Shown piece by piece: positions 35,127 through 43,840 of a stretch of 64,000 nt of DNA (its first letter is position 1; each line of letters starts with the position of its first letter). The translations under genes were made by a program, and so were the position numbers. The DNA lies in assembly GCA_965224845.1 (NCBI GenBank), contig CBDDAJ010000026.1:1-64000 (forward strand). Direction: 5' to 3'. This stretch comes from Wocania_A sp965224845 (GTDB lineage Bacteria > Bacteroidota > Bacteroidia > Flavobacteriales > Flavobacteriaceae). Below the pieces are notes generated by a model that saw only the letters and a program-made list of their open reading frames with translations, did no database searches and was not told where the DNA came from.

Positions 35127-36281
35127 ATGAAACTTTTTCAATTTGTTTTTTGTTTAGTTGCAATAAATACAATACTTAGCTGTAATAAAGAGTCCTCTGA
35201 AGATACTGTCTTTTATACAGATTTTCAGGGTTCAAAATTAACCACAGTCGAGCATACTGGAGCAAATAAATATACAGCTTATGTGGCACCAGCGTTCGAA
35301 CCCGTTAATAAAAGTCCATGGTTTGCTTTTGGTATTAGCTCTAAAACCAACAAAGAAATAGAACTAAAGCTTAACTATGGTAAGTATAAACATCGTTATA
35401 TTCCTAAATTAAGTATTGATAAAAAGAACTGGAAGAAAATAGATTTTGAAAAAATTAAAATTGATACTAGTACAGGAATTGCAACATTAAAGCTAAAAGT
35501 ATCTCCTCAAAAATTATATGTAGCAGCTCAGGAAATTGAATCCTCAGAAGACACTTATTTATGGATGAACCAGATGCTAAATAAGCACCCGGAAATTAAT
35601 AAAGTTGTTGCAGGAAAAACCATCTTGAATAAAAACAATTATGTTTTAGAGGTAGATAACGATAGTATTGTAAATACTGTAGTGTTAATTGCCAGACAGC
35701 ACCCTCCGGAAATACCCGGTGGTACAATAGCATTTAAAGCGTTTTACCAGACACTGCTAAACAACTCTGAAATAGCCAATACTTTTAGAAGTAAATTTAA
35801 CATCTATACCTTCCCTTTGTTAAATCCAGACGGTGCAGACATGGGCAATTGGAGGCATAATGCCAATGGTGCAGATCTTAATCGGGATTGGGTAGATTTT
35901 ACGCAACCAGAAACCCAAATGGTTGACCAGTATTTAGCTCATAAGGTTAACAAAGGAAAAAAAATTCAATTTGCGCTGGATTTTCATACATCATATTCGG
36001 GGCCATATCTTTTGATTTTAGATTCAATAAACGAAGCAAAAAAGAATAGAATAATTCCAAATTGGATTAACCGCATTGAAAATAACTCACAATTTAAGGT
36101 AGAAGCGAGAAGGCGTTCTCAAAACCTGCCATATTGCTATAACTATTTCTTTAGAAAGTTTAAATGTGAGGCAGTAACCTATGAGGAGGGTGATGAGGTA
36201 GATCGAGACACTATAGTGAAAAGAGCCCAAGTGTATGCACGTGAATTAATGACAATCTTAAACAAAAGCAACAATTATTAA
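35127..36281 (+). CDS. M14 family zinc carboxypeptidase, lipoprotein
   Basis: A 384-residue exported metallocarboxypeptidase. A lipobox Cys19 (ILSCNK) follows a short signal. Residues 25-135 form a beta-rich N-terminal domain, and the catalytic domain has zinc ligands His192 and Glu195 in RQHPPE, His287 in DFHTSYS, substrate-site Asn252-Arg253 in DLNRDW and catalytic Glu353 in VTYEEGDE. The RQHP-x-E and an N-terminal beta domain are marks of the cytosolic-carboxypeptidase-like (M14D) branch, whose known members remove glutamates; this gives a substrate hint only. It starts a run of enzyme genes after susD and is followed 11 bp later by a paralogue. Confidence 0.9.
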   Translation: MKLFQFVFCLVAINTILSCNKESSEDTVFYTDFQGSKLTTVEHTGANKYTAYVAPAFEPVNKSPWFAFGISSKTNKEIELKLNYGKYKHRYIPKLSIDKKNWKKIDFEKIKIDTSTGIATLKLKVSPQKLYVAAQEIESSEDTYLWMNQMLNKHPEINKVVAGKTILNKNNYVLEVDNDSIVNTVVLIARQHPPEIPGGTIAFKAFYQTLLNNSEIANTFRSKFNIYTFPLLNPDGADMGNWRHNANGADLNRDWVDFTQPETQMVDQYLAHKVNKGKKIQFALDFHTSYSGPYLLILDSINEAKKNRIIPNWINRIENNSQFKVEARRRSQNLPYCYNYFFRKFKCEAVTYEEGDEVDRDTIVKRAQVYARELMTILNKSNNY

Positions 36282-36292
36282 AGACGAATTTT

Positions 36293-37519
36293 ATGAAACC
36301 ATTTTATCGTAATTATTTAGTGTTAATTATTCTAATAATTATAAGCTGTAAAAGTACAGATACTGTTTCTTTTAAAACACCTGTAGATACTACAACTAAA
36401 CTTATTATAACCCAGAAGAAACAAATGTTTGCTTTAGACGATTTAGGGGTCTATGCCAGTAATGAGTTTGATGGTGCCAGATTGAATGGGTTAAAAGGGG
36501 TAAACGACAGTACAGCCATTCTTTTTATAAACCCTGAAAACGAACCCATTAATAATAGTGCTTATTATGCATTTAAAATTTGGTCAAAAACCCCAAAGCC
36601 ATTTTACTTAAGGTTTCAATACCCAAAAGGTTTTAAGCATAGATATGTTCCTAAATTAAAAAAAGAAAGAGACTGGTTTATTATAGATTCTACAAATATT
36701 TTTAAAAGAGATAGTATTGTAACTATAAAAGTAAGTTTAAACAAAACACCTTTAACGGTAGCGGCTCAAGAAATAAATTCATCCTCAGAGGTTAAGTTGT
36801 GGTACACAAACTTAATTAAAGGAAAAGAAAGTTATGTGCACTTTAGCAATTTTGGAAAATCAACATTAGGGCGAGATTTACCAGTTCTAGATATTTATAA
36901 AGGAGATAAAAAAAGTAAAGATGTAATCGTTCTGCTAACACGACAGCATCCACCAGAAGTAACAGGCTATTTTGCATTTCAGGAATTTTTAAAAACCATT
37001 TTAAACCATTCCGGTGTTTCTGATGCTTTTTTAAATAAATACAGGGTGTTAGCTTTCCCTATTATGAATCCAGATGGAGTTGATATGGGGCATTGGAGGC
37101 ATAATGCAGGAGGTGTTGATACTAATAGAGATTGGTCTGTATACAACCAACCAGAAGTAAAACAAACCGTAGCATATATTACTAAGACCTTACGAAAAAA
37201 CAAAGCCAAATTGATACTAGGCTTAGATTTTCATTCTACTTATAAAGATGTGTTTTATACAAATAAAATAAGGAAAGAAACAACTTTGCCAAACTTTATT
37301 GAGGATTGGTTTAAGGCCTTAGAACAAAACATTCCAAACTATAAGGTAAATGAAGCTGCAGGAAATAGTACTAAACCTGTATCTAAAGGCTGGTTTTTAT
37401 ATGGACATAAGGCTACAGGTATAACTTATGAAATTGGAGATGCAACGCCTAAAGACAGAATACAATTGATAGGCAAAGTTACTGCCGAACAGATGATGAA
37501 TGTATTGCTAAAAAAATAG
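36293..37519 (+). CDS. M14 family zinc carboxypeptidase, lipoprotein (paralogue)
   Basis: A 408-residue paralogue of the preceding enzyme, with lipobox Cys19 (IIISCKS) and the same layout. Zinc ligands are His219 and Glu222 in RQHPPE and His314 in LDFHSTY; Asn278-Arg279 lie in DTNRDW, and catalytic Glu380 in ITYEIGDAT. Both enzymes therefore look active. Two linked copies suggest different specificities or exo-trimming of a mixed substrate. Like its neighbour it resembles the M14D branch by the RQHPxE site and N-terminal beta domain. Confidence 0.9.
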   Translation: MKPFYRNYLVLIILIIISCKSTDTVSFKTPVDTTTKLIITQKKQMFALDDLGVYASNEFDGARLNGLKGVNDSTAILFINPENEPINNSAYYAFKIWSKTPKPFYLRFQYPKGFKHRYVPKLKKERDWFIIDSTNIFKRDSIVTIKVSLNKTPLTVAAQEINSSSEVKLWYTNLIKGKESYVHFSNFGKSTLGRDLPVLDIYKGDKKSKDVIVLLTRQHPPEVTGYFAFQEFLKTILNHSGVSDAFLNKYRVLAFPIMNPDGVDMGHWRHNAGGVDTNRDWSVYNQPEVKQTVAYITKTLRKNKAKLILGLDFHSTYKDVFYTNKIRKETTLPNFIEDWFKALEQNIPNYKVNEAAGNSTKPVSKGWFLYGHKATGITYEIGDATPKDRIQLIGKVTAEQMMNVLLKK

Positions 37520-37542
37520 GTAAAAACTAAATTGATATAACA

Positions 37543-39096
37543 TTGAAAACACTAAAATTTATTTACTGTTTATTATTAGCAAGTTGCTTGATTTCTTGTA
37601 AAAAAGAAATTACAGCAGATCTTTTAATTAAAAATGGAACAGTTTATAATGGTATTGATTCATCTCCGGGTTATGTTTCTATTGCTGTTAAAGACGATAA
37701 GATTGTTTTTGTTGGTGATGGAAATACAGTTGAAATTAAAGCAGAAAAAACCATTGATGCTAAAGGTTTAATTGTATCACCCGGATTTATAGACCCGCAT
37801 ACGCATGCAGATAGAGAGTATAAAGACAAAAAAACAGCTCATAACCTGCCTTTTATGATGCAGGGTATTACAACGACTATAGTTGGTAATGATGGAGATA
37901 GTTTTTATCCTATTAAAAAGTATCAAAAGTTATATACAGAGCAAGGTATTGGTACTAATGCTGTACAGCTTATTGGACATCACGAAATTATAGAAGCCGT
38001 TGTAGGAAAAAGTGATGTTGAGCCAACATCTGATGAGATTGCTAAAATGCAAGAGTTAATGCAAAAAGAAATGGAGGCTGGTGCTTTTGGTATGTCTACA
38101 GGGTTATATTATGCTCCTGGAAGCTATGCCAGTACAGATGAGGTAATAGCCCTGGCAAAAATTGTTGCAAAGTATAATGGTATTTACGATACGCATTTAC
38201 GAGACGAAAGTTCTAACACCATTGGTTTGGTAGCATCGGTTCAGGAAGCTATAGAAATTGGGCGTCAGGCAAAATTACCAATCCATATCTCGCACATAAA
38301 ATGTTTAGGTGTTGATGTTTGGCATCAAAGCGATTCTATTATTAAAATTGTTGAAGCAGCGAGAAAAGAAGGTATAGAAATAACCGCAAATCAATACCCT
38401 TATGATGCTTCGGGAACAAGTTTAAACGCAGCCGTTTCACCACGATGGGCAGAAAGCGGTGGAAAAGACTCTTTACTGTATCGTGTTGCTCATCCAAAGT
38501 TTAAAGCACGCATTTTTATGGAAACCAAGGCTAATATTGCCAGACGTGGCGGACCATCAAAACTTTTGGTTGTAAAATGTACTGACACGACATTTTTAGG
38601 AAAAACACTTCAGCAGATATCAGAGCTGCTTAAAATGCCTCCGGAAGAAGCGGTGTATCCAATTCTGGAAACAGGCTATGTACGAGTTGCATCGTTTAAC
38701 ATGAATCCTGATGATATTCACAATTTTATGAAACAAGATTGGGTGGTTACCGGATCAGATGGAAATACAGGCCACCCTAGAAAGTATGGAACATTTCCAC
38801 GTAAGTATCATAAATATGTTAAGCAAGATAGTATTGTTGATATGGCTGTATTTATTAATGGTAGTACTTCAAAAACAGCAGGGATATTTAAAATCCCTAA
38901 GCGGGGACAGATTACAGAAGGTTATTATGCCGATATAATCATTTTTAACCCGGAAACTTTTAGAGATATAGCAGATTATAAAGACGCTTTTCAGTATGCA
39001 AAAGGGTTGGAGTATAGTATTATCAATGGGAAAATAGCTATTGAAAAGGGAGCGTTCACAGGACTTTTAAATGGAAAAGTATTGAAAAAAGAATAA
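37543..39096 (+). CDS. N-acyl-D-amino-acid deacylase-like amidohydrolase, lipoprotein, TTG start
   Basis: A 517-residue amidohydrolase of the D-aminoacylase type. The start is TTG at 37543; the in-frame stop at 37528 leaves no ATG, and the signal with lipobox (LISC19KK) begins right after it. Metal site residues are His86 and His88 in DPHTHAD, His218, His248/His251 and Asp406 in TGSDGNTG. The residue that is usually the bridging Cys in the GNCG motif is Asp117 here (GNDGDS). The family removes acyl groups from N-acyl-D-amino acids or splits D-amino-acid dipeptides. As a lipoprotein it would act in the periplasm or at the surface. Second shell differences may change specificity. Confidence 0.85.
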   Translation: MKTLKFIYCLLLASCLISCKKEITADLLIKNGTVYNGIDSSPGYVSIAVKDDKIVFVGDGNTVEIKAEKTIDAKGLIVSPGFIDPHTHADREYKDKKTAHNLPFMMQGITTTIVGNDGDSFYPIKKYQKLYTEQGIGTNAVQLIGHHEIIEAVVGKSDVEPTSDEIAKMQELMQKEMEAGAFGMSTGLYYAPGSYASTDEVIALAKIVAKYNGIYDTHLRDESSNTIGLVASVQEAIEIGRQAKLPIHISHIKCLGVDVWHQSDSIIKIVEAARKEGIEITANQYPYDASGTSLNAAVSPRWAESGGKDSLLYRVAHPKFKARIFMETKANIARRGGPSKLLVVKCTDTTFLGKTLQQISELLKMPPEEAVYPILETGYVRVASFNMNPDDIHNFMKQDWVVTGSDGNTGHPRKYGTFPRKYHKYVKQDSIVDMAVFINGSTSKTAGIFKIPKRGQITEGYYADIIIFNPETFRDIADYKDAFQYAKGLEYSIINGKIAIEKGAFTGLLNGKVLKKE

Positions 39097-39100
39097 TGTA

Positions 39101-39162
39101 TGTCTCTCCGAGTGCAGTCGAGGAGTATTAGATTGGTAAGAGGTATCGACTGCGCTCGACCT
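39101..39162. repeat. palindromic repeat, TCGACTGCGCTCG core
   Basis: CGAGTGCAGTCGA (39109-39121) and TCGACTGCGCTCG (39146-39158) form a 13-bp inverted repeat with one mismatch and a 24-nt loop. The left edge TGTCTCTCCGAGTG recurs as TGTCTCTTCGAGTG at 53906-53919, and the right core recurs near 5990. It lies between the deacylase and racemase genes. Confidence 0.7.
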
Positions 39163-39192
39163 GACAATAAAATTTTTTAAAAAGAAATAATT

Positions 39193-40731
39193 ATGAAACA
39201 GTTAAAATTAATCGTCTTACTATTGGCAATGCTAATAATAAGTTGCAAAAACGAAAAGAAAAAAGAAGGCGTTGCAGATGTAGCAGTTGAAAGCAGGGAT
39301 ATTGTTTCAACCATTATTGAAGATAAAGATAGTTTCTATCACATCGATTTTAATAATTACCCTAATGGGAATAAAACCCTGCCAATTGGTGTTTTCGATT
39401 CAGGAACAGGTGGATTAACAGTTCTTAAGGCTATTGTTAATTACGATGAAAACAATAATGGGAATTTTGAAATAGGAAGCGATGGGGAAGTAGATTTTAT
39501 TAAAGAATCCTTTATATATCTGGGTGATCAAGCTAATATGCCCTATGGTAATTATTCAAAAGAAAATAAGGTTGATTTATTAAATGAACACATCATAAAA
39601 GATGCTCAGTTTTTAATGAGTAATAAGTATTATACAGATGTTTCAGATAATTCTGTTAACACCGATAAACAACCTGTTAAAGCACTGGTTATAGCATGTA
39701 ATACGGCTACAGCTTATGGGAAAGAAAAAATTGAGGAGTTCTTAAAAAAAGCTAATTCTAACTTAAAAGTTATAGGTGTTATTGATGCTGGTGTTAGGGG
39801 GACTTTGGCTACCCTTAAAAAAGAAGAGGATGCCATTGTAGGCGTGTTAGCTACAGCAGGAACAGTAGCTTCTAAAGGCTATAGAAACACCATTTTAAAA
39901 TTTAAAGAGGAGTTAGGCTATTCAGGTAATATTGAAGTGTTTTCTCAGGGTGGTGTTGGTATTGCAGAAGCCGTTGACGAAGACCCGGATTATTTTGATA
40001 AAAGCTTAAAAAAACCACGAGATAATTATAAAGGGCCTGGTTTAGTTGGCGATGTGAAAATTGATAGAACGCTGTTCGATATTTATAATTTCGATTTCGA
40101 TCATAGTAAAATGCTTTGCGATACTGAAAAGGCAGACGATTGTTCTATCCTTCAGATTAATGATGCTAAAAATTATGTGCGTTATCACTTGGTCACTTTA
40201 ATGGAGCAAATCCGTCAGTCTAAAACCAATAACAAGCTAAAATCAATCATTTTAGGGTGTACGCATTACCCTTATATGACCGATGAGATTCATGACATTT
40301 TAAAAGAACTGTATAATTACAAAGGAAAAGATGCTAAATACATGTATCGTGATTTTATGGTCGAAAATGTTCAATTAATAGATCCTGCGGTAGATACCGC
40401 AAAAGAATTACACGACTATTTAAAAAACGAATCGTTGTTTAATCCAGAAGGTGATATTAAAAACAGCGAGTTTTATATAAGCGTACCAAACAAAGAAAAT
40501 GCAAATAACAAAATTGATGAGCAAGGGCGTTTTCCTTATGATTACAAATATGGAAGAAATGCAGGTGAAATTCAAGAATATGTGAAAGTGGTGCCGTTTA
40601 GCAGAGATAATATCTCATATGATATTTTAACGCGTTTTCAAAAGCAAATCCCCTACGTATATCAATTAATGCAGGCTTTTAACCAGAAAAATGATAAAAC
40701 AAAAGCATTAAAGGAAGAAAGTAAAATTTAG
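39193..40731 (+). CDS. glutamate racemase-like lipoprotein with large insertions
   Basis: A 512-residue protein with a lipoprotein signal (MLIISC18KN) and an aspartate/glutamate racemase fold, about twice the usual 265 residues. Family motifs are all present: GVFDSGTGGLT (Asp69, Ser70), LGDQANMPYGNYS, the first catalytic Cys169 in ACNTATA, GVIDAGV, GVLATAGTVAS, and the second catalytic Cys356 in GCTHYP. Extra segments lie between these blocks (about 245-330 and after 370). Normal MurI is cytosolic and serves cell wall synthesis; this one should be periplasmic, which makes a role in using external or released D-glutamate more likely. Activity and substrate are not proven. Confidence 0.85.
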   Translation: MKQLKLIVLLLAMLIISCKNEKKKEGVADVAVESRDIVSTIIEDKDSFYHIDFNNYPNGNKTLPIGVFDSGTGGLTVLKAIVNYDENNNGNFEIGSDGEVDFIKESFIYLGDQANMPYGNYSKENKVDLLNEHIIKDAQFLMSNKYYTDVSDNSVNTDKQPVKALVIACNTATAYGKEKIEEFLKKANSNLKVIGVIDAGVRGTLATLKKEEDAIVGVLATAGTVASKGYRNTILKFKEELGYSGNIEVFSQGGVGIAEAVDEDPDYFDKSLKKPRDNYKGPGLVGDVKIDRTLFDIYNFDFDHSKMLCDTEKADDCSILQINDAKNYVRYHLVTLMEQIRQSKTNNKLKSIILGCTHYPYMTDEIHDILKELYNYKGKDAKYMYRDFMVENVQLIDPAVDTAKELHDYLKNESLFNPEGDIKNSEFYISVPNKENANNKIDEQGRFPYDYKYGRNAGEIQEYVKVVPFSRDNISYDILTRFQKQIPYVYQLMQAFNQKNDKTKALKEESKI

Positions 40732-40742
40732 ATATATTAAGG

Positions 40743-42053
40743 ATGAAAGTTTATAAATACTTAGTTGTAGTATGTTGTGTTATAATTTCTGGTTGCTCTG
40801 GTAGTAGTTCAGATGATGTCCCGCCACAACCAACCACAGATACAACAGCGCCGTCTGCACCAACAAACCTTATTAAATCAAACGTTACAACAACATCTGT
40901 AGATTTACGTTGGAATGCATCATCAGATAATGTTGGGGTAAAAAATTATAGCATATATAAAGATAATATAGCTTTAACCTCAAAGGCATCTACCATGTAT
41001 TCAGTTAGTGGCTTAACTGCAAGTACATCCTATGCGTTTAAGGTAAAAGCAAGAGATGCGGCGGGCAATGCATCTGGTTTTAGCAATATTGTTAATGTTA
41101 AAACTGAAGATGATACAGCAGTCTTAGTTACAACTTCAGGGCATTTAGAAACCTATTTAGAAACCTTTATTGATGGGGTTCCAGGGAGTTCTGGAAACCA
41201 TTATAAGGAGCCTACAACAAATCAACTAATTACCTGGGGAGAAATTATTGATGCTATTCTAACTGAAAATATTGATGAGGCAGTCGCAAAATCTGCCGAA
41301 GTAAATTATCAAATTAATGAGTTTACAGATACAGACTTAAGTCCAAATCAAGTGTTTTATGTTTTAGAAGAAAAAGCAGATAAAACTAATTATTGGGGAA
41401 TATACGTGTTTAGTAAAACACCAGCATTAAACACTTTGGTTATTCAAGCACCACATATAAAAAACGATACTAATACAGGAAAACAAGCGGTTTATTGTTT
41501 TAGAAACAATATTGCTAAAGCGGTATTTTTAAATGGAACACACCGCTGTAATAATAGTGCTTCGTCCACATGTTCAGGTACAACTTCAACCTGTAATTCG
41601 GGTTCTGAAGCGTATCGCGTTTCAGATTTAGCTCATAATACACAATCTGTTTTTCAAAAAACAACAGAAAAGGTATTTAATACCATTTCTAATTCGGTGT
41701 TTATTCAACTACACGGTTTTGGGAAATTAGCGTCCGACCCATACGTGATAATGAGTAATGGAACGCAAAAAACGCCAGCGACAGATTATGCAATACAAAT
41801 AAAAGACGCGCTTTTAGTTGAAGATAATACGCTTACATTTAAAATTGCTCATATAGATACAGATTGGACAAGGCTCAGAGGTTTTACAAATACCCAGGGG
41901 CGTTTCATTAATAATGTTTCAGATGCATGTAGCATACCAGCTACTGAAACCTCCGGACGATTTATTCATATAGAACAAGAAAGAACTAAGCTAAGGGAGA
42001 GTGCTAATGAATGGGTTAAAATGAGCAATGCACTAAAAAGCGTGTTTAATTAA
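40743..42053 (+). CDS. lipoprotein with FnIII domain and possible hydrolase domain
   Basis: A 436-residue protein with lipobox Cys18 (IISGC), a low-complexity Ser/Asp/Pro stretch, and a fibronectin type III domain at about 38-121 (LRWNASSDNVGVKNYSIYKD, YAFKVKARDAAGN). The rest (about 130-436) I do not recognise with certainty. It has PHIKND (His238, Asp242), GTHRCN (His267), a Asp295/His298 pair and QLHGFG (His324), which recall zinc sites of poly-gamma-glutamate hydrolase or N-formylglutamate amidohydrolase folds. That comparison is from motif look only. Genes on both sides concern D-glutamate and glutamate uptake. There are six Cys in the domain, possibly disulfide-bonded. Confidence 0.6.
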   Translation: MKVYKYLVVVCCVIISGCSGSSSDDVPPQPTTDTTAPSAPTNLIKSNVTTTSVDLRWNASSDNVGVKNYSIYKDNIALTSKASTMYSVSGLTASTSYAFKVKARDAAGNASGFSNIVNVKTEDDTAVLVTTSGHLETYLETFIDGVPGSSGNHYKEPTTNQLITWGEIIDAILTENIDEAVAKSAEVNYQINEFTDTDLSPNQVFYVLEEKADKTNYWGIYVFSKTPALNTLVIQAPHIKNDTNTGKQAVYCFRNNIAKAVFLNGTHRCNNSASSTCSGTTSTCNSGSEAYRVSDLAHNTQSVFQKTTEKVFNTISNSVFIQLHGFGKLASDPYVIMSNGTQKTPATDYAIQIKDALLVEDNTLTFKIAHIDTDWTRLRGFTNTQGRFINNVSDACSIPATETSGRFIHIEQERTKLRESANEWVKMSNALKSVFN

Positions 42054-42082
42054 AAAGATATAACCATTAAATTTTTAAAAAT

Positions 42083-43390
42083 ATGAAGCAACTTGCACTA
42101 CACTGGAGAATATTACTAGGAATGCTTTTGGGAGTAATAGTAGGATTATTGTTTACAAGTTTTGATGGCGGAAAAGACATCATTCAAAATTGGATAAAGC
42201 CATTTGGAAAAATATTTATCAATTCTCTGAAGCTTATTGCTATTCCATTAATTTTAGCGGCTTTGATAAAAGGAGTGTCTGATTTAAAAGATATTTCTAA
42301 ACTTTCAAAAATGGGAGGTCGTACTATAGGGATTTATATTTCAACTACCATTATTGCCGTTTCCATTGGGTTACTTTTAGTTAATTTGGTAAACCCTGGC
42401 CATTCTATATCTAAAGACACCAGACAGGAAATGGTAGGCAATTATGCCGATAATACCACAAAGTATAAAGAAACTGCTAAGGCTCAAAAAGCAGCTGGTC
42501 CATTAAAGCCTTTAGAAGATTTGGTGCCTGAAAATATTTTTTCATCAGCAACTAGTAATCGTAATATGTTACAGGTTATCTTTTTTGCAGTGTTTTTTGG
42601 TATTGGATTAATTTTGATTCCTGAAGAAAAAGGTAAAACCGTTAAAAATTTCTTTGATGGATTTAATGAGGTTATTTTAAAAATGGTCGACCTTATTATG
42701 CTTGCAGCTCCCTATGGAGTCTTTGCTTTATTAGCAGCCTTAGTGGTAGAATCGCCAAGTGTTGATTTATTCAAAGCTTTAGGTTGGTATGCATTAACAG
42801 TAGTTGCCGGGTTAATTTTAATGATTGTAATATATACGATGTTGGTGTTAGTTTTTACTAAAAAGAAACCTAAGTTTTTTATTAACGGAATTTCTCCAGC
42901 TCAGTTACTAGCATTTTCAACAAGTTCAAGTGCAGCAACATTACCCGTAACTATGGAACGCGTTACCGAACATTTAGGGGTTGAGGAAGAAGCCGCTAGT
43001 TTTGTCTTACCAATAGGGGCGACTATTAATATGGATGGTACAAGTTTGTATCAAGCAGTAGCAGCTGTTTTTATAGCACAAGCTTTTGGTATGGATTTAA
43101 GTTTTAGTACTCAATTAGGCATTATAGCTACTGCAACTTTGGCATCTATAGGTAGTGCAGCTGTACCTGGAGCAGGTATGGTGATGCTGGTTGGAGTATT
43201 AGGCTATGCTGGAATACCAGAAGCCGGATTAGCCCTTATTTTTGCTGTAGACAGACCTTTAGATATGTGTCGTACAGCCGTAAATGTAACAGGCGATGCG
43301 GCAGTTTCAATGCTAGTGGCAAAGTCCATCGGGAAATTAGGAGAACCAAAAATTAAAAACTGGGACGATAATTACGAAGCTGTAAAATAA
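42083..43390 (+). CDS. glutamate/dicarboxylate:cation symporter (DAACS family)
   Basis: A 435-residue inner-membrane transporter of the GltP/GltT/DctA family. Eight membrane helices and two re-entrant loops are expected; the loop motifs FSTSSSAATLPVT (HP1) and GAAVPGAGM-like SIGSAAVPGAGM (HP2), INMDGTSLYQAV (TM7) and DRPLDMCRTAVNVTGDA (TM8) are clear. The family takes up glutamate, aspartate or C4-dicarboxylates with protons or sodium. It is the last gene of the susCD cluster, 29 bp after the FnIII lipoprotein gene, so it would import the amino acid released in the periplasm. Confidence 0.94.
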   Translation: MKQLALHWRILLGMLLGVIVGLLFTSFDGGKDIIQNWIKPFGKIFINSLKLIAIPLILAALIKGVSDLKDISKLSKMGGRTIGIYISTTIIAVSIGLLLVNLVNPGHSISKDTRQEMVGNYADNTTKYKETAKAQKAAGPLKPLEDLVPENIFSSATSNRNMLQVIFFAVFFGIGLILIPEEKGKTVKNFFDGFNEVILKMVDLIMLAAPYGVFALLAALVVESPSVDLFKALGWYALTVVAGLILMIVIYTMLVLVFTKKKPKFFINGISPAQLLAFSTSSSAATLPVTMERVTEHLGVEEEAASFVLPIGATINMDGTSLYQAVAAVFIAQAFGMDLSFSTQLGIIATATLASIGSAAVPGAGMVMLVGVLGYAGIPEAGLALIFAVDRPLDMCRTAVNVTGDAAVSMLVAKSIGKLGEPKIKNWDDNYEAVK

Positions 43391-43840
43391 TAAGAGAACT
43401 ATCCAAGAATAATAACTGGAGTGTAAACTGATAAATATTTTTTATTTGTACAGTCTATAACGATATAAAATACTTCAATAAGCATTTGATGAACAGGCAT
43501 GCTTTTAGTAAAAAATCATGCTGTAAACTTCTGTTTTTCAGGATAATGGTGTAAAATTGGATTTTGGTGTGTATTATTTAACATTTCTTTAATAAGGTGA
43601 ATGTCGTTTTTAACGTCTTATAAGCATAAGGGTACACATAATAAAGTAAATCAAAAAGAAGAATAATAGAATTTATATCTTTCTTTAATACTTTTGTTAG
43701 TTAATAAGTATTAAGGTATAAAAAGGGTAATGATTATCTTTTATATTACTTTTAATAGTTTCTAATGCTTTTTTAAGTAACACATGTTACCTTTAACCAA
43801 TAATCTTAATTTTATTTTTGAAAAATATAATAACTTATAA
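43391..43840. other. 450-bp intergenic region before the dsbD-like gene
   Basis: No coding frame. It contains a perfect dyad GTAACACATGTTAC at 43777-43790 (arms GTAACA/TGTTAC) about 50 bp before the start, and a promoter-like TATTTTTG at 43813-43820 (TAnnTTTG) with TTTA upstream at 43792-43795. These suggest a regulated promoter for the DsbD-like gene. A weak hairpin near 43497-43525 has no T run. Confidence 0.5.
43777..43790. promoter_or_regulatory. operator-like dyad upstream of dsbD-like gene
   Basis: GTAACA-CA-TGTTAC, a perfect inverted repeat of 6-bp arms, just before the TATTTTTG -7-like element at 43813-43820. The regulator is unknown. Confidence 0.4.
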
